A program made the position numbers and the translations under genes. Below, in pieces: positions 1 through 9,939 of a DNA stretch of 64,000 nt. Within the stretch, counting starts at the first letter, position 1. Each line of letters begins with the position of its first letter. This DNA comes from Thecamonas trahens ATCC 50062 (Eukaryota > Apusozoa > Apusomonadida > Apusomonadidae). The notes beneath the pieces were generated by a model. It did no database searches and was not told where the DNA came from. It saw nothing but the letters and a program-made list of their open reading frames with translations. The stretch spans positions 124,001-188,000 of the forward strand of contig NW_013657677.1 of assembly GCF_000142905.1 (NCBI RefSeq), in the 5' to 3' direction.

Positions 1-3000
1 CGAGATCGAGGGTGCAGGCGTAGTTCACATGCTCAACAAGGTCCTCCGCCGAGTCGAACCCGCTGCCAACAACATTGTCCTTTCGCTTGTGGTCGGCGTT
101 GTTGTCGCGATCGTCAAATCGCTGCAGCTGGCCAACTTGAGGAGCCAGCATAAGGAGTTTGTGACGAGCGTGCTCAAAGAGCACAATGCCCTGCACGATG
201 CCGACTGGCGCGGCGCTGCTAGCCTCCTCGCCGCTCTCAACAAGGCGCTTCCAGCACCGCCCGACGGCTGGGTCGCCTCACAGGACGCCCACGCTCTGCG
301 CTCGGTCAAGTCCTCGGCCTCGCTTGCCACGCTCACTCTCGAGACCACCCCGCGCAAGCGCCACATCTCGCTCAGCGCTCCAGCAGACGCCGCAGGCGGT
401 GCCGTCCTCGGTCTCTCGACTTCGCCCGGTGCCGGCGTCAACCTTGTTCGGCCCATCGCCCAGTACCTCGAGGAGATGGAAACCCTCATCCACAACCTCT
501 GCTCGCTGCATTCGCTCAGCAGCCCCGCGCCCGAGCCATCGTGGGGCGCACTTCTTCGCTCCGCCTTTGGCATTCCGCTCTCGCAGGAGGACGCCATCGA
601 GTCCAAGGACAATGCCATCACTGTCATGCGCTTCTACATGACCCACAAACAGCTCTCGTTCCTCCGCGACTATACCACCGCAACCCAGCTCGAGACGCTC
701 CAGCTCGCGTTCAAGGCTGCATCGGCTACGTCGACTTCATCCGACGCCTTTCTGGAGACGCTTTCGGCGACGACCGGCGCGGCGTCAATCCTGTTCCACG
801 GCCATGCCGACGTTTCCACCGCTCAGCTCTTTGCCGAAGCCATCCAGCAGTGCCTCTGCCGCCGCATGCAGCCGCCGTCGCCGCTCGTCTCCATGTTCAG
901 CGGTGTGATGGAGGCACTCCACACCCGCAGCGCAGGCAGCCGAGACAGCTGCAACAAGCTGTCGGCCGCTGCCCTCGTTGTCCGCGACGAGCTCTTCGAC
1001 CTGCCGTGGATCAACCAGTCGCGCGCGCTCCAAGGCCTCGCTGCCGAGCTCGCATGCAAGGTTGAAGCTGCGGCGCCAGGCTCGCTGCCGCTTCCAGCCT
1101 TTAAGGCCTTTACTCATGAGGTGATTCAGGTGCTTTCGGCTCTGTGCGAAGACGTCCGCATCCTTATGGGCCCACCGCCGTTTTCGGCGCCGTTCATGGT
1201 GGTCGGCCTCGACGAGCTGGCGCTCGGCCTCGTCAATCACTCGACAGCCCTCACCGTCGGTGTCATCTACGAAGCTGCGTCGTCCAACACCGAGTACTCG
1301 GCCGCACTCAGCTCTTCGACTGGCGACGTCGATGCGCCGGGCGTGCCGAGCTACAGCGAAGTCCTTGGCGAGTACTTTGCCCGCTTCCTTGCTCTCCTCA
1401 AGATGAAGCTCGAGGCAGCTTGCGTCACACTTGGATCGTCGATCCGACTCGGCATCAAAGCCACGTCAGTCTCCAGTAGCTCGGTGCTTGTTGGCACTAT
1501 TGACTCCATCTCGGACGCCATCCGCACACTCACCGGCCATGTCCGCGATGACCCGCTTGCGGCGCAGCTCGCGCTACTCTGCGACGCTGTTCCGGTCTTT
1601 GCCACCAAGCATGCCGCGACGCTCCTGCCGCGGCTGAATGCTGCGATTGGCGCAGTCCTCAACGGAGCCCACCAGCTGCTGGGCGGGCGCGTCCGCGACG
1701 TCCTTGCCCATGCCGTCCTGCGCGCTGGGCGGCACACGTTTTCACCTGTTCTCTTCGAGTCGTCGTCGCACGCTCTTGACGTCGGTGTCCACCTCGCGGC
1801 TCTGCCGGCGGCTGTCATTCGTGGCCTCACCCTCCGGTTTGGTGTCGAGCAGCCGTATTCGACCCAAGGCCCGCGCATTGTCGGCGGCTCCGCGCTCGAC
1901 CTCGGCGAGCCGTCGTCACCGGTCGGTGAGCCGCTGCCGATGCTAGTCGACGCTGGCCGCGGCGCGAAGGCGGCGAGCGGAGGTGCGGTCGGTCTCTTTG
2001 ACGTCGCTTCGCGGCTGCGGACCATGGAGGACAAGACGCTTATTTCGGCTGGAAACTCGGGCCTCATCTACTCCATCCTTGTCTTTGCAGCCACCCTCAC
2101 TGCCAAGGCTGGCCTCCACTCCCGCACCGTCGGCCAGACGCTTGTCTATGAGACGCAGAGCGAGAAGGACACAAGCGCGCAAGCTGTGGTCTCCGCCGAT
2201 GGAAGCGTCCACATCACACCGGCCTCGTATGTACTTGCATCGAGCACTCAGGAGCAGCTCGAGTGTGTGTTCCACACCCAGCTCCTTCCGCTCTTCCTCA
2301 CAACCTCGGACTTTCTTGTCCGCGAGCGCAAGGCCGGCTACGGCGTGCCGTGGCAGTCGGACGACGGCACGCCTCTCCTCTCCTCGCTCCCGCCAGCCGA
2401 GGGCATGCTTGACAACTCGCGGCATGTGGCCGGGCACATCGCGTTTGCGCTCGCGCCCGCCACCCAGGCCAACGACGTGCTCTCACTCGTTGGTAGCATC
2501 GAGCATGCGCTCCACGACTTTGTCCACGTCTTTCCGCTCCACATTCCGGCAGCTGTGGCGTATCCACGGGCGGCGTCGCTGCAGGCGCAGGTGGCTGAAG
2601 ACGCCCAGGTGCTTGCCGGCGAGTATGGCGAGCTTAATCACGAGTTGCTCACTCAAGCCTGTGCCTGCGAGACGCACCTCGACGAGGCTAGCGACGTCAA
2701 GGCACCCGAGATGCTGCGCAAGGCGCTCGGCGAGTTCACCGATCTCCTCCTCGAGTGGGCCGTCAAGGCACCGCACATGCCGGGCAACATTGCGCCGTCG
2801 CTGGCCAAGGCACCGCTCCTCCTCACCGAGGTCAAGCAGCTCAATAAGTGGCAACATGCGCTATCCGAGTTCCGCAAGCTCTCATGCTTTGATGGACTCG
2901 CCGCCGACATGACCGCGATTGAGCATTCGCTTGGCGAGCTCTCCAAGATCTACTTTTCTCTCCTTGACATGTTCGAGCTCGCGCGTGAGACCGGCGACAA

Positions 3001-6000
3001 TGACGAGGTCGAGACTGTCGTTGCCAAGCACCTTGCGCCGCCGACAGTGTTCAAGGGTGCGCTCTCGGGTGTGCGGGTTCTCAAGAACGAGTGGACCGAC
3101 AAGGTCTTTGGCAGCGAGGGCTTCCTCAACACTGTCGCCGACGGTGTCCGGCGGGTCAACAACGCGCTCGGCTCGGTGTACCTCAAGAACTCGCCGGAGC
3201 TTCCTGGAAACGAGTATGCAGTCGGTCTCCTCTCGCACCTCATCATGGGTGTCAACGCATGTGCGCCGATCACCGAACTGCTCAAGGTCTCGCACGCGCG
3301 CAGAGTTTACGTCACGCTGGCGTCAATCACGGTTCCGGGCGTGTCGCTGGAAAAGGTGATGCGGAGCTCGCCGGCCGTGCTCGACGCCTGGTCAGCGGTC
3401 CAGTACTCGCAGTCGGTGCTGATGGCGATGCTGGTCAATCCGGAAGACGGCAAGCCGGACAACTTTGTGGTCACCCGTGACGGCGAGTCGGGCGCGGTCA
3501 AGGTGGTTTGTATTGACAACGACCATGCGTTTGTGGCGGCGCTTACCAACAAGAAGGGCGGAGGCGGGTCGTCGCCGCGCCGGTCCGGCTCTGGCAACCT
3601 CTCGTCGCCGCGCAACATGCTCAATGCGCGGCACCGCAACTCAATCGACGTAACAAATGGCGTCGGGTCTGCTGGTGACGGAGCTGGGGCACCAGGTGAG
3701 TCCGGCGATCGCGTCTTTGTCAAAACCATCCTGTACTGTTTCGACCGGATGTACGACGCGATTGAGCCATCTGTGGTCGACGCGTTCCTGGCGCTCAATC
3801 CTGGAGCAGTCATCGAGTCGTGGCTGACAGCACTGGCACGGTACAACCAGCGGTTGGAGTGCATGTTCACGCCAGACCAGATTGAGCGGTCGTACCGTGG
3901 CGGGTCCGGCATGCGGCTGCCGTTCTTCATCGCGCCCAAGGCGGTCAAGGTTCTGTACTCCAAGATGTGCCGGATGCAGCGCGAGCTGCGGCTCAACCGC
4001 AAAATGACGCACCTGGAGCTGCTGGCGACTGTCGAGCGGCGACTGGCAATGCGGTATGAGGAGGAGCTCAAGCTGCACGACAAGAGCCCCTACGCGCGGT
4101 TTGCCTCGCTCACTGCTGGCGCTTACCGCAAGATCAAGACATCGCTGGTGACCAAGACGGCCTCGTCGCGAATCTCGTCGGCTATGGTCTGCGCGGCGCT
4201 GCCCAACTCGATTGCGGGCTTTTACGCCAACAACTACGTGCCCGAGGCTGCGCTGGAGGAGCTGTGCCAAGTGACCCGGGTGCGCGAGGACTCACTGGTG
4301 GCGTCTGCGCTCGATGCGCTCTACCGTGGTGATGTGAGCCTACTCGCTGATCTCCCGGCTGTCTCGCTGCAGGAGCAAGTGGTGGCGCAGTACGATTGGG
4401 CGATTCTGGATGCACGGCAGGGCGAGGCGTCGCTATCGAGCTCGTTCAGCTCGTCAAGCTCGTCCAGCTCGGGCTCAAGCTCAGAGAGTGACGGCGATGC
4501 GGCAGGCGGAGCTCGAGTGGTCGACGTGCCGGCCGGCGCCAGCAATGAGGCGCTTGCGGACGTTCTGTGCACGCTCTCGATGCGCCGTCTGGTCATCCGC
4601 GGCGCGTCGTGCCTCACCTCGGGTCGTCTCGCGGCCATTCTCAAGGGCTCACCGGAGCTTGTGGTCCTCGAGCTGTACGGCTGCTCGGGCATCCAGCACG
4701 GCGGCGTGGCGTCAATGGCGCCGCACCTCGAGGTGCTACGGATGCACAACATGGCGGATCTCCGCGATGTGGTCAAGCCGCGCTCGCTGCCTGCTGCGCG
4801 GTACTTTCCGCAGCTGCGGGAGATTTTGCTGGCCGGCAACCCGTTGCTGCAGACAATTGACCTGCCGCGGTACGTAACTGGCCTGGCCGAGTCGTTGGAA
4901 GTGCCAAACGTGCGTGTGCGCGGCGAGGCGTTTTCACCGGAAATGCTGCGGCTTCTCCTGGAGATGCGGGCCGAGTCGCACTCGCCGTCGATGGAAGGCG
5001 CAAGTGACCCCGAGGCCGAGGCGTACATCCGGGCCGAGCTTGGCGACGTCGGCACGTCGTTTGAGCCATCGCCTGGCATCATTACCAACTGGGAGGTGCT
5101 CGGCGAGGCGCTCAGCTCATCGACTTCGCTCACCCGGCTGGTGCTCAAGCAGCAGGCGCTCGAGCAGACCGGAGTGGCGGTGCTGGCCAAGATCCTGCGA
5201 TCGCGGTCGGTGCGGTGGAAGCATCTCGCGCTGCAAGAGTGTGGGCTGAACGACCGACTGGCGTCGGAGCTTGTGGACACGCTGCGGACGCGGGCTGGAG
5301 TAACGCCGGGCGGGATTCGGCGGCCGCGCGGCGAGAGCGCCGGGAGTGCAGTCTCCGGTGTGCTCAGCATCCTCGATCTGCGGTACAATGCGCTCGGAGG
5401 ACACGCGGCACGGTCGCTGCGCAACCTGCTGCGAGCAACGCCTGAGACGAGTCGTGTGGCGCTTCGCGAGCTGAATCTGCGGTACAACGCGCTTGGCGAC
5501 AGCGGAGTCCAGGTGCTGGCGGACGCGCTGGTGGGCTCACGGCTCGAAGTGCTCAACCTCGACCGCAATGGGGTGACCTACCGTGGCGCGTCGGCGCTGG
5601 CCGCCGTGCTGGCGAATCCTGGCTGCCCGCTCACCTCGCTCTCGCTCTTCAACAACGAGCTGGGTGACGCCGGCGTGGCAGTCCTTGCCTCGGCCGGGCT
5701 GGCTAACAACCAGCGACTCAAGTCGCTTACGCTGCGCAAGACCGGAGCGGGCGCCGACGCGGCATCCCAGCTGGGTGTGGCGCTGCAGGCCAACACGTCG
5801 CTGACATACCTAGACCTCGACGACAACGGGCTCGGCGACCGCGGAATCGCGCTGCTGGCAGACGGGCTCTTCTTTAACAGCGGCTCACTGCGCGAGCTCA
5901 AGCTCCAGTTCAACGACGTTGGCGAGGCTGGAGCAGCGGCGCTGTTCAAGGCACGCAACGGACGGCTCTCGCTGAGCCATCTCGATCTTGGGCACAACGC

Positions 6001-6559
6001 ACTCGGCGCTGATGGGGCGCGGCTGGTGGCGCATGGGCTTCTCGACAACACCGCGCTGCAGTGGCTTTCGGTTCGAGCCAACGGCCTGGGCGACGTGGGA
6101 GCGGACCACATGACGATGGCGATCACGACGTCGCGAACGCTAATTGTGCTCGACATGTCGGCCAATGGCATCTCGCCACGCGGCGCCGAGGTGGTGGCAG
6201 CTGCAGTCGAGTCGCGGGTCCCAGGCTCGGCGCTCACCGAGCTCAACCTCCGTGACAACGCGGTCGGCTTTGCCGGCATGCGGTCGCTCCTCAAATCGTC
6301 GCGCGGCAAGCCGCTCGTCTCGTGGCTCTCGTCATCGGTCGACGCCTCGGTCCGCAGTGACGGCGGCAGCGAAGACCAAGACGCAGCAACAACCGCGGCC
6401 ATGGCGCGGCTCTCGCTCACCGCCTCGCCGTCCAAGTACTCGGTATCGCCGGGAATCGCCAGCGCCAACCGCAGCCTCGACGGCGCCGCACGGTTGTTTG
6501 ACCAGGGCGAGGCCGAGTGCAGCGAGGTCAACCACTCAGTGGTGGTCAAGCTTGAATAG
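1..6559 (+). CDS. Giant kinase-like protein with C-terminal leucine-rich repeats (5' partial)
   Basis: The frame is open to the left window edge, so the first ATG seen (29) may not be the true start; from there 2,176 residues are encoded without interruption. A hydrophobic stretch lies near residues 15-32. Around residue 1138 is DGKPDNFVV, followed about 20 residues later by VCIDNDHAF. This spacing of an Asp/Asn catalytic-loop-like motif and a DFG-like IDND recalls the PI3/PI4-kinase and actin-fragmin-kinase fold; that assignment is inference. A Ser-rich linker (about 1470-1490) precedes at least ten ribonuclease-inhibitor-type leucine-rich repeats (about 1510-2090) of the form LxxLxLxxNxLGxxGAxxLAxxL. 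The Ser-rich tail ends in VKLE. A signalling or scaffold role is plausible but substrate and partners cannot be read. The gene converges on the LYR gene with 61 nt between stop codons. Confidence 0.85.
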   Translation, partial: EIEGAGVVHMLNKVLRRVEPAANNIVLSLVVGVVVAIVKSLQLANLRSQHKEFVTSVLKEHNALHDADWRGAASLLAALNKALPAPPDGWVASQDAHALRSVKSSASLATLTLETTPRKRHISLSAPADAAGGAVLGLSTSPGAGVNLVRPIAQYLEEMETLIHNLCSLHSLSSPAPEPSWGALLRSAFGIPLSQEDAIESKDNAITVMRFYMTHKQLSFLRDYTTATQLETLQLAFKAASATSTSSDAFLETLSATTGAASILFHGHADVSTAQLFAEAIQQCLCRRMQPPSPLVSMFSGVMEALHTRSAGSRDSCNKLSAAALVVRDELFDLPWINQSRALQGLAAELACKVEAAAPGSLPLPAFKAFTHEVIQVLSALCEDVRILMGPPPFSAPFMVVGLDELALGLVNHSTALTVGVIYEAASSNTEYSAALSSSTGDVDAPGVPSYSEVLGEYFARFLALLKMKLEAACVTLGSSIRLGIKATSVSSSSVLVGTIDSISDAIRTLTGHVRDDPLAAQLALLCDAVPVFATKHAATLLPRLNAAIGAVLNGAHQLLGGRVRDVLAHAVLRAGRHTFSPVLFESSSHALDVGVHLAALPAAVIRGLTLRFGVEQPYSTQGPRIVGGSALDLGEPSSPVGEPLPMLVDAGRGAKAASGGAVGLFDVASRLRTMEDKTLISAGNSGLIYSILVFAATLTAKAGLHSRTVGQTLVYETQSEKDTSAQAVVSADGSVHITPASYVLASSTQEQLECVFHTQLLPLFLTTSDFLVRERKAGYGVPWQSDDGTPLLSSLPPAEGMLDNSRHVAGHIAFALAPATQANDVLSLVGSIEHALHDFVHVFPLHIPAAVAYPRAASLQAQVAEDAQVLAGEYGELNHELLTQACACETHLDEASDVKAPEMLRKALGEFTDLLLEWAVKAPHMPGNIAPSLAKAPLLLTEVKQLNKWQHALSEFRKLSCFDGLAADMTAIEHSLGELSKIYFSLLDMFELARETGDNDEVETVVAKHLAPPTVFKGALSGVRVLKNEWTDKVFGSEGFLNTVADGVRRVNNALGSVYLKNSPELPGNEYAVGLLSHLIMGVNACAPITELLKVSHARRVYVTLASITVPGVSLEKVMRSSPAVLDAWSAVQYSQSVLMAMLVNPEDGKPDNFVVTRDGESGAVKVVCIDNDHAFVAALTNKKGGGGSSPRRSGSGNLSSPRNMLNARHRNSIDVTNGVGSAGDGAGAPGESGDRVFVKTILYCFDRMYDAIEPSVVDAFLALNPGAVIESWLTALARYNQRLECMFTPDQIERSYRGGSGMRLPFFIAPKAVKVLYSKMCRMQRELRLNRKMTHLELLATVERRLAMRYEEELKLHDKSPYARFASLTAGAYRKIKTSLVTKTASSRISSAMVCAALPNSIAGFYANNYVPEAALEELCQVTRVREDSLVASALDALYRGDVSLLADLPAVSLQEQVVAQYDWAILDARQGEASLSSSFSSSSSSSSGSSSESDGDAAGGARVVDVPAGASNEALADVLCTLSMRRLVIRGASCLTSGRLAAILKGSPELVVLELYGCSGIQHGGVASMAPHLEVLRMHNMADLRDVVKPRSLPAARYFPQLREILLAGNPLLQTIDLPRYVTGLAESLEVPNVRVRGEAFSPEMLRLLLEMRAESHSPSMEGASDPEAEAYIRAELGDVGTSFEPSPGIITNWEVLGEALSSSTSLTRLVLKQQALEQTGVAVLAKILRSRSVRWKHLALQECGLNDRLASELVDTLRTRAGVTPGGIRRPRGESAGSAVSGVLSILDLRYNALGGHAARSLRNLLRATPETSRVALRELNLRYNALGDSGVQVLADALVGSRLEVLNLDRNGVTYRGASALAAVLANPGCPLTSLSLFNNELGDAGVAVLASAGLANNQRLKSLTLRKTGAGADAASQLGVALQANTSLTYLDLDDNGLGDRGIALLADGLFFNSGSLRELKLQFNDVGEAGAAALFKARNGRLSLSHLDLGHNALGADGARLVAHGLLDNTALQWLSVRANGLGDVGADHMTMAITTSRTLIVLDMSANGISPRGAEVVAAAVESRVPGSALTELNLRDNAVGFAGMRSLLKSSRGKPLVSWLSSSVDASVRSDGGSEDQDAATTAAMARLSLTASPSKYSVSPGIASANRSLDGAARLFDQGEAECSEVNHSVVVKLE

Positions 6560-6620
6560 CTACCTCGATGAGTTCTGTTGCCAGGTTAAAGACTGACGAC
6601 CGCCAGCATTGACTTGGTTG

Positions 6621-6872
6621 TCACGCCGACGGCTGCGATGAGGCGATAGACTGGACCGATGCACGCTTGAGAGTGCGGAGATGCTTGCGACCGTCACGGA
6701 TGGAGCGCTCGATGCGGTTAAAGGCGGTGCGCGGCATGGAGCGGCCGGCCTCAAACCGGGCCCGGACGTGGGCTTGCATGGCCGGTTGGGCCTCGAGTGG
6801 CTTGGTGCGAATGACTCTCAGAAAGGCCCGGTACAGCCCGAGCACCTCCAGTTGGAGTCCCGAGTACCGCAT
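6621..6872 (-). CDS. LYR-motif protein, SDHAF1-like complex II assembly factor
   Basis: A short 83-residue ORF starting at MRYSGLQLEVLGLYRAFLR. It carries the LYR tripeptide at residues 13-15 and downstream the pattern VRARF, then MPRTAFNRIERSIRDGRKHL. This order (LYR, Arg-rich helix, PR-x-RIE-x-RxGRxxL) matches SDHAF1, a mitochondrial matrix chaperone that helps insert Fe-S clusters into the SDHB subunit of succinate dehydrogenase. The length is shorter than human SDHAF1 (about 115) because the disordered tail is missing. It lies 127 nt downstream of the UBC9 stop on the same strand, separated by a poly-G tract. It could be another LYRM family member; the SDHAF1-type pattern makes that less likely. 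Confidence 0.7.
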   Translation of the reverse strand: MRYSGLQLEVLGLYRAFLRVIRTKPLEAQPAMQAHVRARFEAGRSMPRTAFNRIERSIRDGRKHLRTLKRASVQSIASSQPSA

Positions 6873-6955
6873 GCCGATAGCTGACAGTATGGGTGGGAGA
6901 GTGGGGTGAGGGGCGAGTGACACGCTGACGCTGACGCGCACCGATGGCTGACGGC

Positions 6956-6976
6956 AGGGGGGGGGGGGGGGGGGGT
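6956..6976 (+). repeat. Poly-G tract
   Basis: About 18 consecutive G on the + strand, between the LYR gene start and the UBC9 stop. Similar tracts recur near 7817-7832 (C), 9467-9482 (C), 11431-11449 (G), 11890-11905 (G), 11970-11984 (G), 19440-19456 (C) and 45868-45887 (G), always in introns or intergenic DNA. Confidence 0.9.
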
Positions 6977-6999
6977 CTGATTTATCTGGTGGGGATCCG

Positions 7000-7955
7000 C
7001 TACAATGTGGCGCGGAGGCGCTCGACATAGGCGCGGACAACACGCTCGTACTCCTTCTTGTCGTCGCGGAAGGAGACCCAAGCAGCTTCCTGGGCCGGAT
7101 CCTGGATGTTGGGCTCGGTGAGGAGGGTCTGGATGCCGAGGAGGATCTGCTTGATGGTGATCGACGGCGACCAGCCCTTGTCCTCAGCGAGAATGGAGAG
7201 GCAGACCTTGCCCGAAGGGTACACGTTGGGGTGGAAAAGCGGCGGGTTAAACCGGGCCACCGGCGGCTTGGACGGGTAGTCTTCGCCAAAGGTGAGGGTG
7301 AGCTTGAACACACCTCCCTCCCAGATCGATCCCTCGGCACCAGGGATTCCGCAGTTCCACGTCAGCATGTCCAATGTCCCATCCTCCAGCTTGCGTGGCT
7401 TGGCAAAGAAGCTCTATTGACCACCCGTGATCCCGCCATCGCCCGTCCCCATCATCGTGCCGCACACACAGCCACGCCATCGTCCACCGTCCGTCCATCG
7501 CGCACAGGCCAATCGACCGCATGGCAGCACAGCACAGCACATACCACAACAACAAGTGCACAGCATCCCACGTCATCATTAAGTCAGTAAGAGCATGATC
7601 ATGATCATGATCATCACCCCACTGCCTTTCCCCATGCCCCTGTTGGTGTTCCTGACGGTGTCCCTGTCGTCTCGGGTCCCTGTGTCCCTGCTGACGCACC
7701 AGCCAGCCACACACAGCCACACACAGCCAGCCACACACACAGCCATACACACAGCCATACATACACATAGCCACGCACACATATACTCTCTCTCTCTCTC
7801 TTTCTCTCTCTTCCTTCCCCCCCCCCCCCCCCATCCTCCCCCACCACCACACCCGCCACCACCACCACCAGCACCTCTCCACGTACATGCGGGTGGTCCT
7901 TCCGCCAGCGCTTGCGCTCTTGCGTAAGTCTTCCCCGTGCAATGCCTGAAGCCAT
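7000..7955 (-). CDS. UBC9: SUMO-conjugating enzyme E2 UBC9 (two exons)
   Basis: Exon 1 is 7887-7955 and exon 2 is 7000-7413; the 473-nt intron starts GTACGT and ends TAG. The joined product is 160 residues (human 158). Exon 1 begins [20 protein letters not shown], the basic N-terminal helix that binds SUMO and E1. Exon 2 carries [15 protein letters not shown] with the catalytic Cys at residue 93, the same number as in human UBC9, then the family-typical [10 protein letters not shown]-like segment ([12 protein letters not shown]). The enzyme takes SUMO from the E1 as a thioester and passes it to lysines of target proteins, mainly in the nucleus. The intron is rich in CA, CT, CCA and poly-C simple repeats. 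The exon 2 ORF alone would start at an internal ATG and lose the N-terminal helix. Confidence 0.95.
7700..7880. repeat. Simple-sequence block inside the UBC9 intron
   Basis: CA/CACAGC repeats, then a CT run, a C homopolymer and CCA triplets follow one another on the + strand. They lie entirely in the UBC9 intron. A TGATCA-type short repeat lies nearby at about 7594-7616. Confidence 0.85.
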
Positions 7956-8169
7956 GATCACTACAGGTCTTCTGTTGGTCCACTGTATCAGTACGAGTGC
8001 GGTGGGTGGCGGTGGCAGTGAGTGCGACTCGGTCCGGTGACGGGCCATGGAGCGACGACGACGAGACACTGACTCGCGCGGCGATGGTAGAGGGAGAAGG
8101 AAGAGGTGGGAGAAAAAGAAAAGGTTCAATTTCCCAAGCCTTGGTTGTGGTCGATGGGGACTACCTTAA

Positions 8170-9383
8170 CTACTCGTCGGCGTCGTAGACGGAGACCTGC
8201 GGCATGTGGAAGTGATGGGCCTCATCCTGATCCATGACAAAGTGGAGAACACCCTTGCCGTGGACAACCTCGCAAGTGCCGGCCGAGCGCCAGAGGGCGG
8301 AGAGGAAGTCGCCAAATGAGTTGCCGCGCTGAACGTAGTACTTGCCGAGCGCCTCCTTGACGTACGGGGTGCCTCAAGGGCGTTGTAGAAGGGCATGGAG
8401 GAGAAGATGTGGTGGACGACGTGCGAGTCGGTGATGTGGTGGGTCTTGTAGTCAAGCCACGGGCCGAGAGTGCGGTCAACGGTAGCAACCGCGCCGCGGA
8501 GCCAGGTCCAGGTCTCGGCGTCATAGTGCGGGACGTCCGGGTCGGTGTGCTGGAGGAAGGTGATCGAAACGAGGAACATGTTGCAGATGGCAAGCGGGAT
8601 GACGTAGGTGCGGACAACGAGGGCGGTGCCAAAGGCGTAGCAGGCCCAAACGATGGCGGCGGTCCAGACAAGGAGGCCGGCGTTGCCGAGCCAGATCTTC
8701 CACGAGTGGCGGCGCTTGACGAGCGGGGTGGCCGGGTCGTAGTGTGAGACGACGCCGTCCGCCGCCGGGCCTGAAGCGTTGACCGCGAGGTAGAGCGGCC
8801 AGCCAATGGTCTCCATGATGAGGACGTTGGTGAGGGTGTGGAAGAACGAAGGCGGGGAGATCGAGTCGACGGCCTTGACAGGTGCGCCGGCCGCCTCGAG
8901 GGCAACCACCTCGTCGTCGCGGAGGCGCGAGGGGACAAAGGGCTCATCCATGGTCAGATGGTTGGTGTAGTGGTGGTGCTTCGAGTGCGATGCCTGCCAC
9001 GCGGCGTAAGGAACCATGAGCGCGGTATGGACGAGGTAGCCGACGGTATCGTTGACGATGGTGTAGTCAGAGAAGCCGCCATGGCCACACTCATGGGCGA
9101 GGACCCAGAGGCCGGTAAAGGTGGGGCCCTGGAAGGCCCAGTAGGCAGCATAGAGAGCCCAGAACGCAAGCGGGTTCTCCACCTTTTCAATGAGGAAGAG
9201 AGCCACCGCAAGAGCAAGGCCACCTTCCACAAGATCCACGCAGAGGTGGAACATGGAGCGGAGGAGCGAGCGCTGGAAGAGGTGCGGCGGGATGGCCCGC
9301 TTGAGGTCTCCCACCTTCAGCCCGTCCTTGGGAAGGACGGGCACGGGCTTCTGCGTCAGCGGCACCACACGAGGCGTTGCCAT
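8170..9383 (-). CDS. Delta-12-type fatty acid desaturase (one frame break near 8370)
   Basis: A membrane fatty-acid desaturase of about 404 residues. Three histidine boxes that bind the di-iron centre are present: HECGH (97-101), HSKHH (133-137) and HVVHH (about 321-325), with hydrophobic segments between them. The order and spacing fit the omega-6/delta-12 family, which introduces the second double bond into oleoyl chains in the ER using cytochrome b5. After ...FYNALEA the frame breaks at about 8366-8371; the next frame continues as YVKEALGKYY and ends with FHMPQVSVYDADE and a stop at 8170. The conserved C-terminus directly after the break, with no splice motif, argues for a miscounted C run or a missing base rather than a pseudogene. 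Substrate specificity (delta-12 versus omega-3) is not certain. Confidence 0.88.
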
Positions 9384-9939
9384 TTCTCAACTAAAGTGCA
9401 ACAAGGAGTGCGAGGGAAGAGAGTTAACGAACTGTGTGTCCGTCAGAGGAGTGGTGCCGTCCTCTTACCCCCCCCCCCCCCCTCCCTCTCCTCGGACTTG
9501 TGTGGATGGCTGTCAAACGTTGCCGCAGGTGCCACGTCGCTGCGGATGAAACGAAATAGAGTGCTGAAAAAGAGGGCGAAATGGCGCGTAGAAGCCAGGA
9601 GGGACGTGGGTGACTGGGTTAGTTTCGGCAACCATGATTTTTGCCACGGTGTTGTTGCACAGATGAACTTGCACATCGATGAATCACGGAGAGGTAGGAT
9701 CAATTGAAGTTGGGGGAGGGAGGGAGGAGGGGGAGGGGGCGGTGGGGGACTCTCGGAGCTCTGGTTGGATGCTAATCGAGTGGAGATCGTAGTGGGCGAC
9801 GGGACATCGGCAACGTGGCTAACCGCGTTCTGGCAGACGCAAGACCGCTGAGATGCGGGTAGCGGGAGGTGGAAGCGGGCAGGGGCGGAGGGAGACAAAA
9901 TCAAGAGCTTCATGGGGAGGGGGTAAGACCACAACTGCT
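9384..9939. other. Intergenic region upstream of the desaturase
   Basis: 556 nt between the desaturase start and the sedolisin stop. It holds a C homopolymer of about 15 nt (near 9467-9482), a purine-rich stretch (about 9710-9760) and no credible ORF on either strand. It should contain the desaturase promoter and the 3' end of the protease gene; no TATA element was recognised. Confidence 0.6.
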
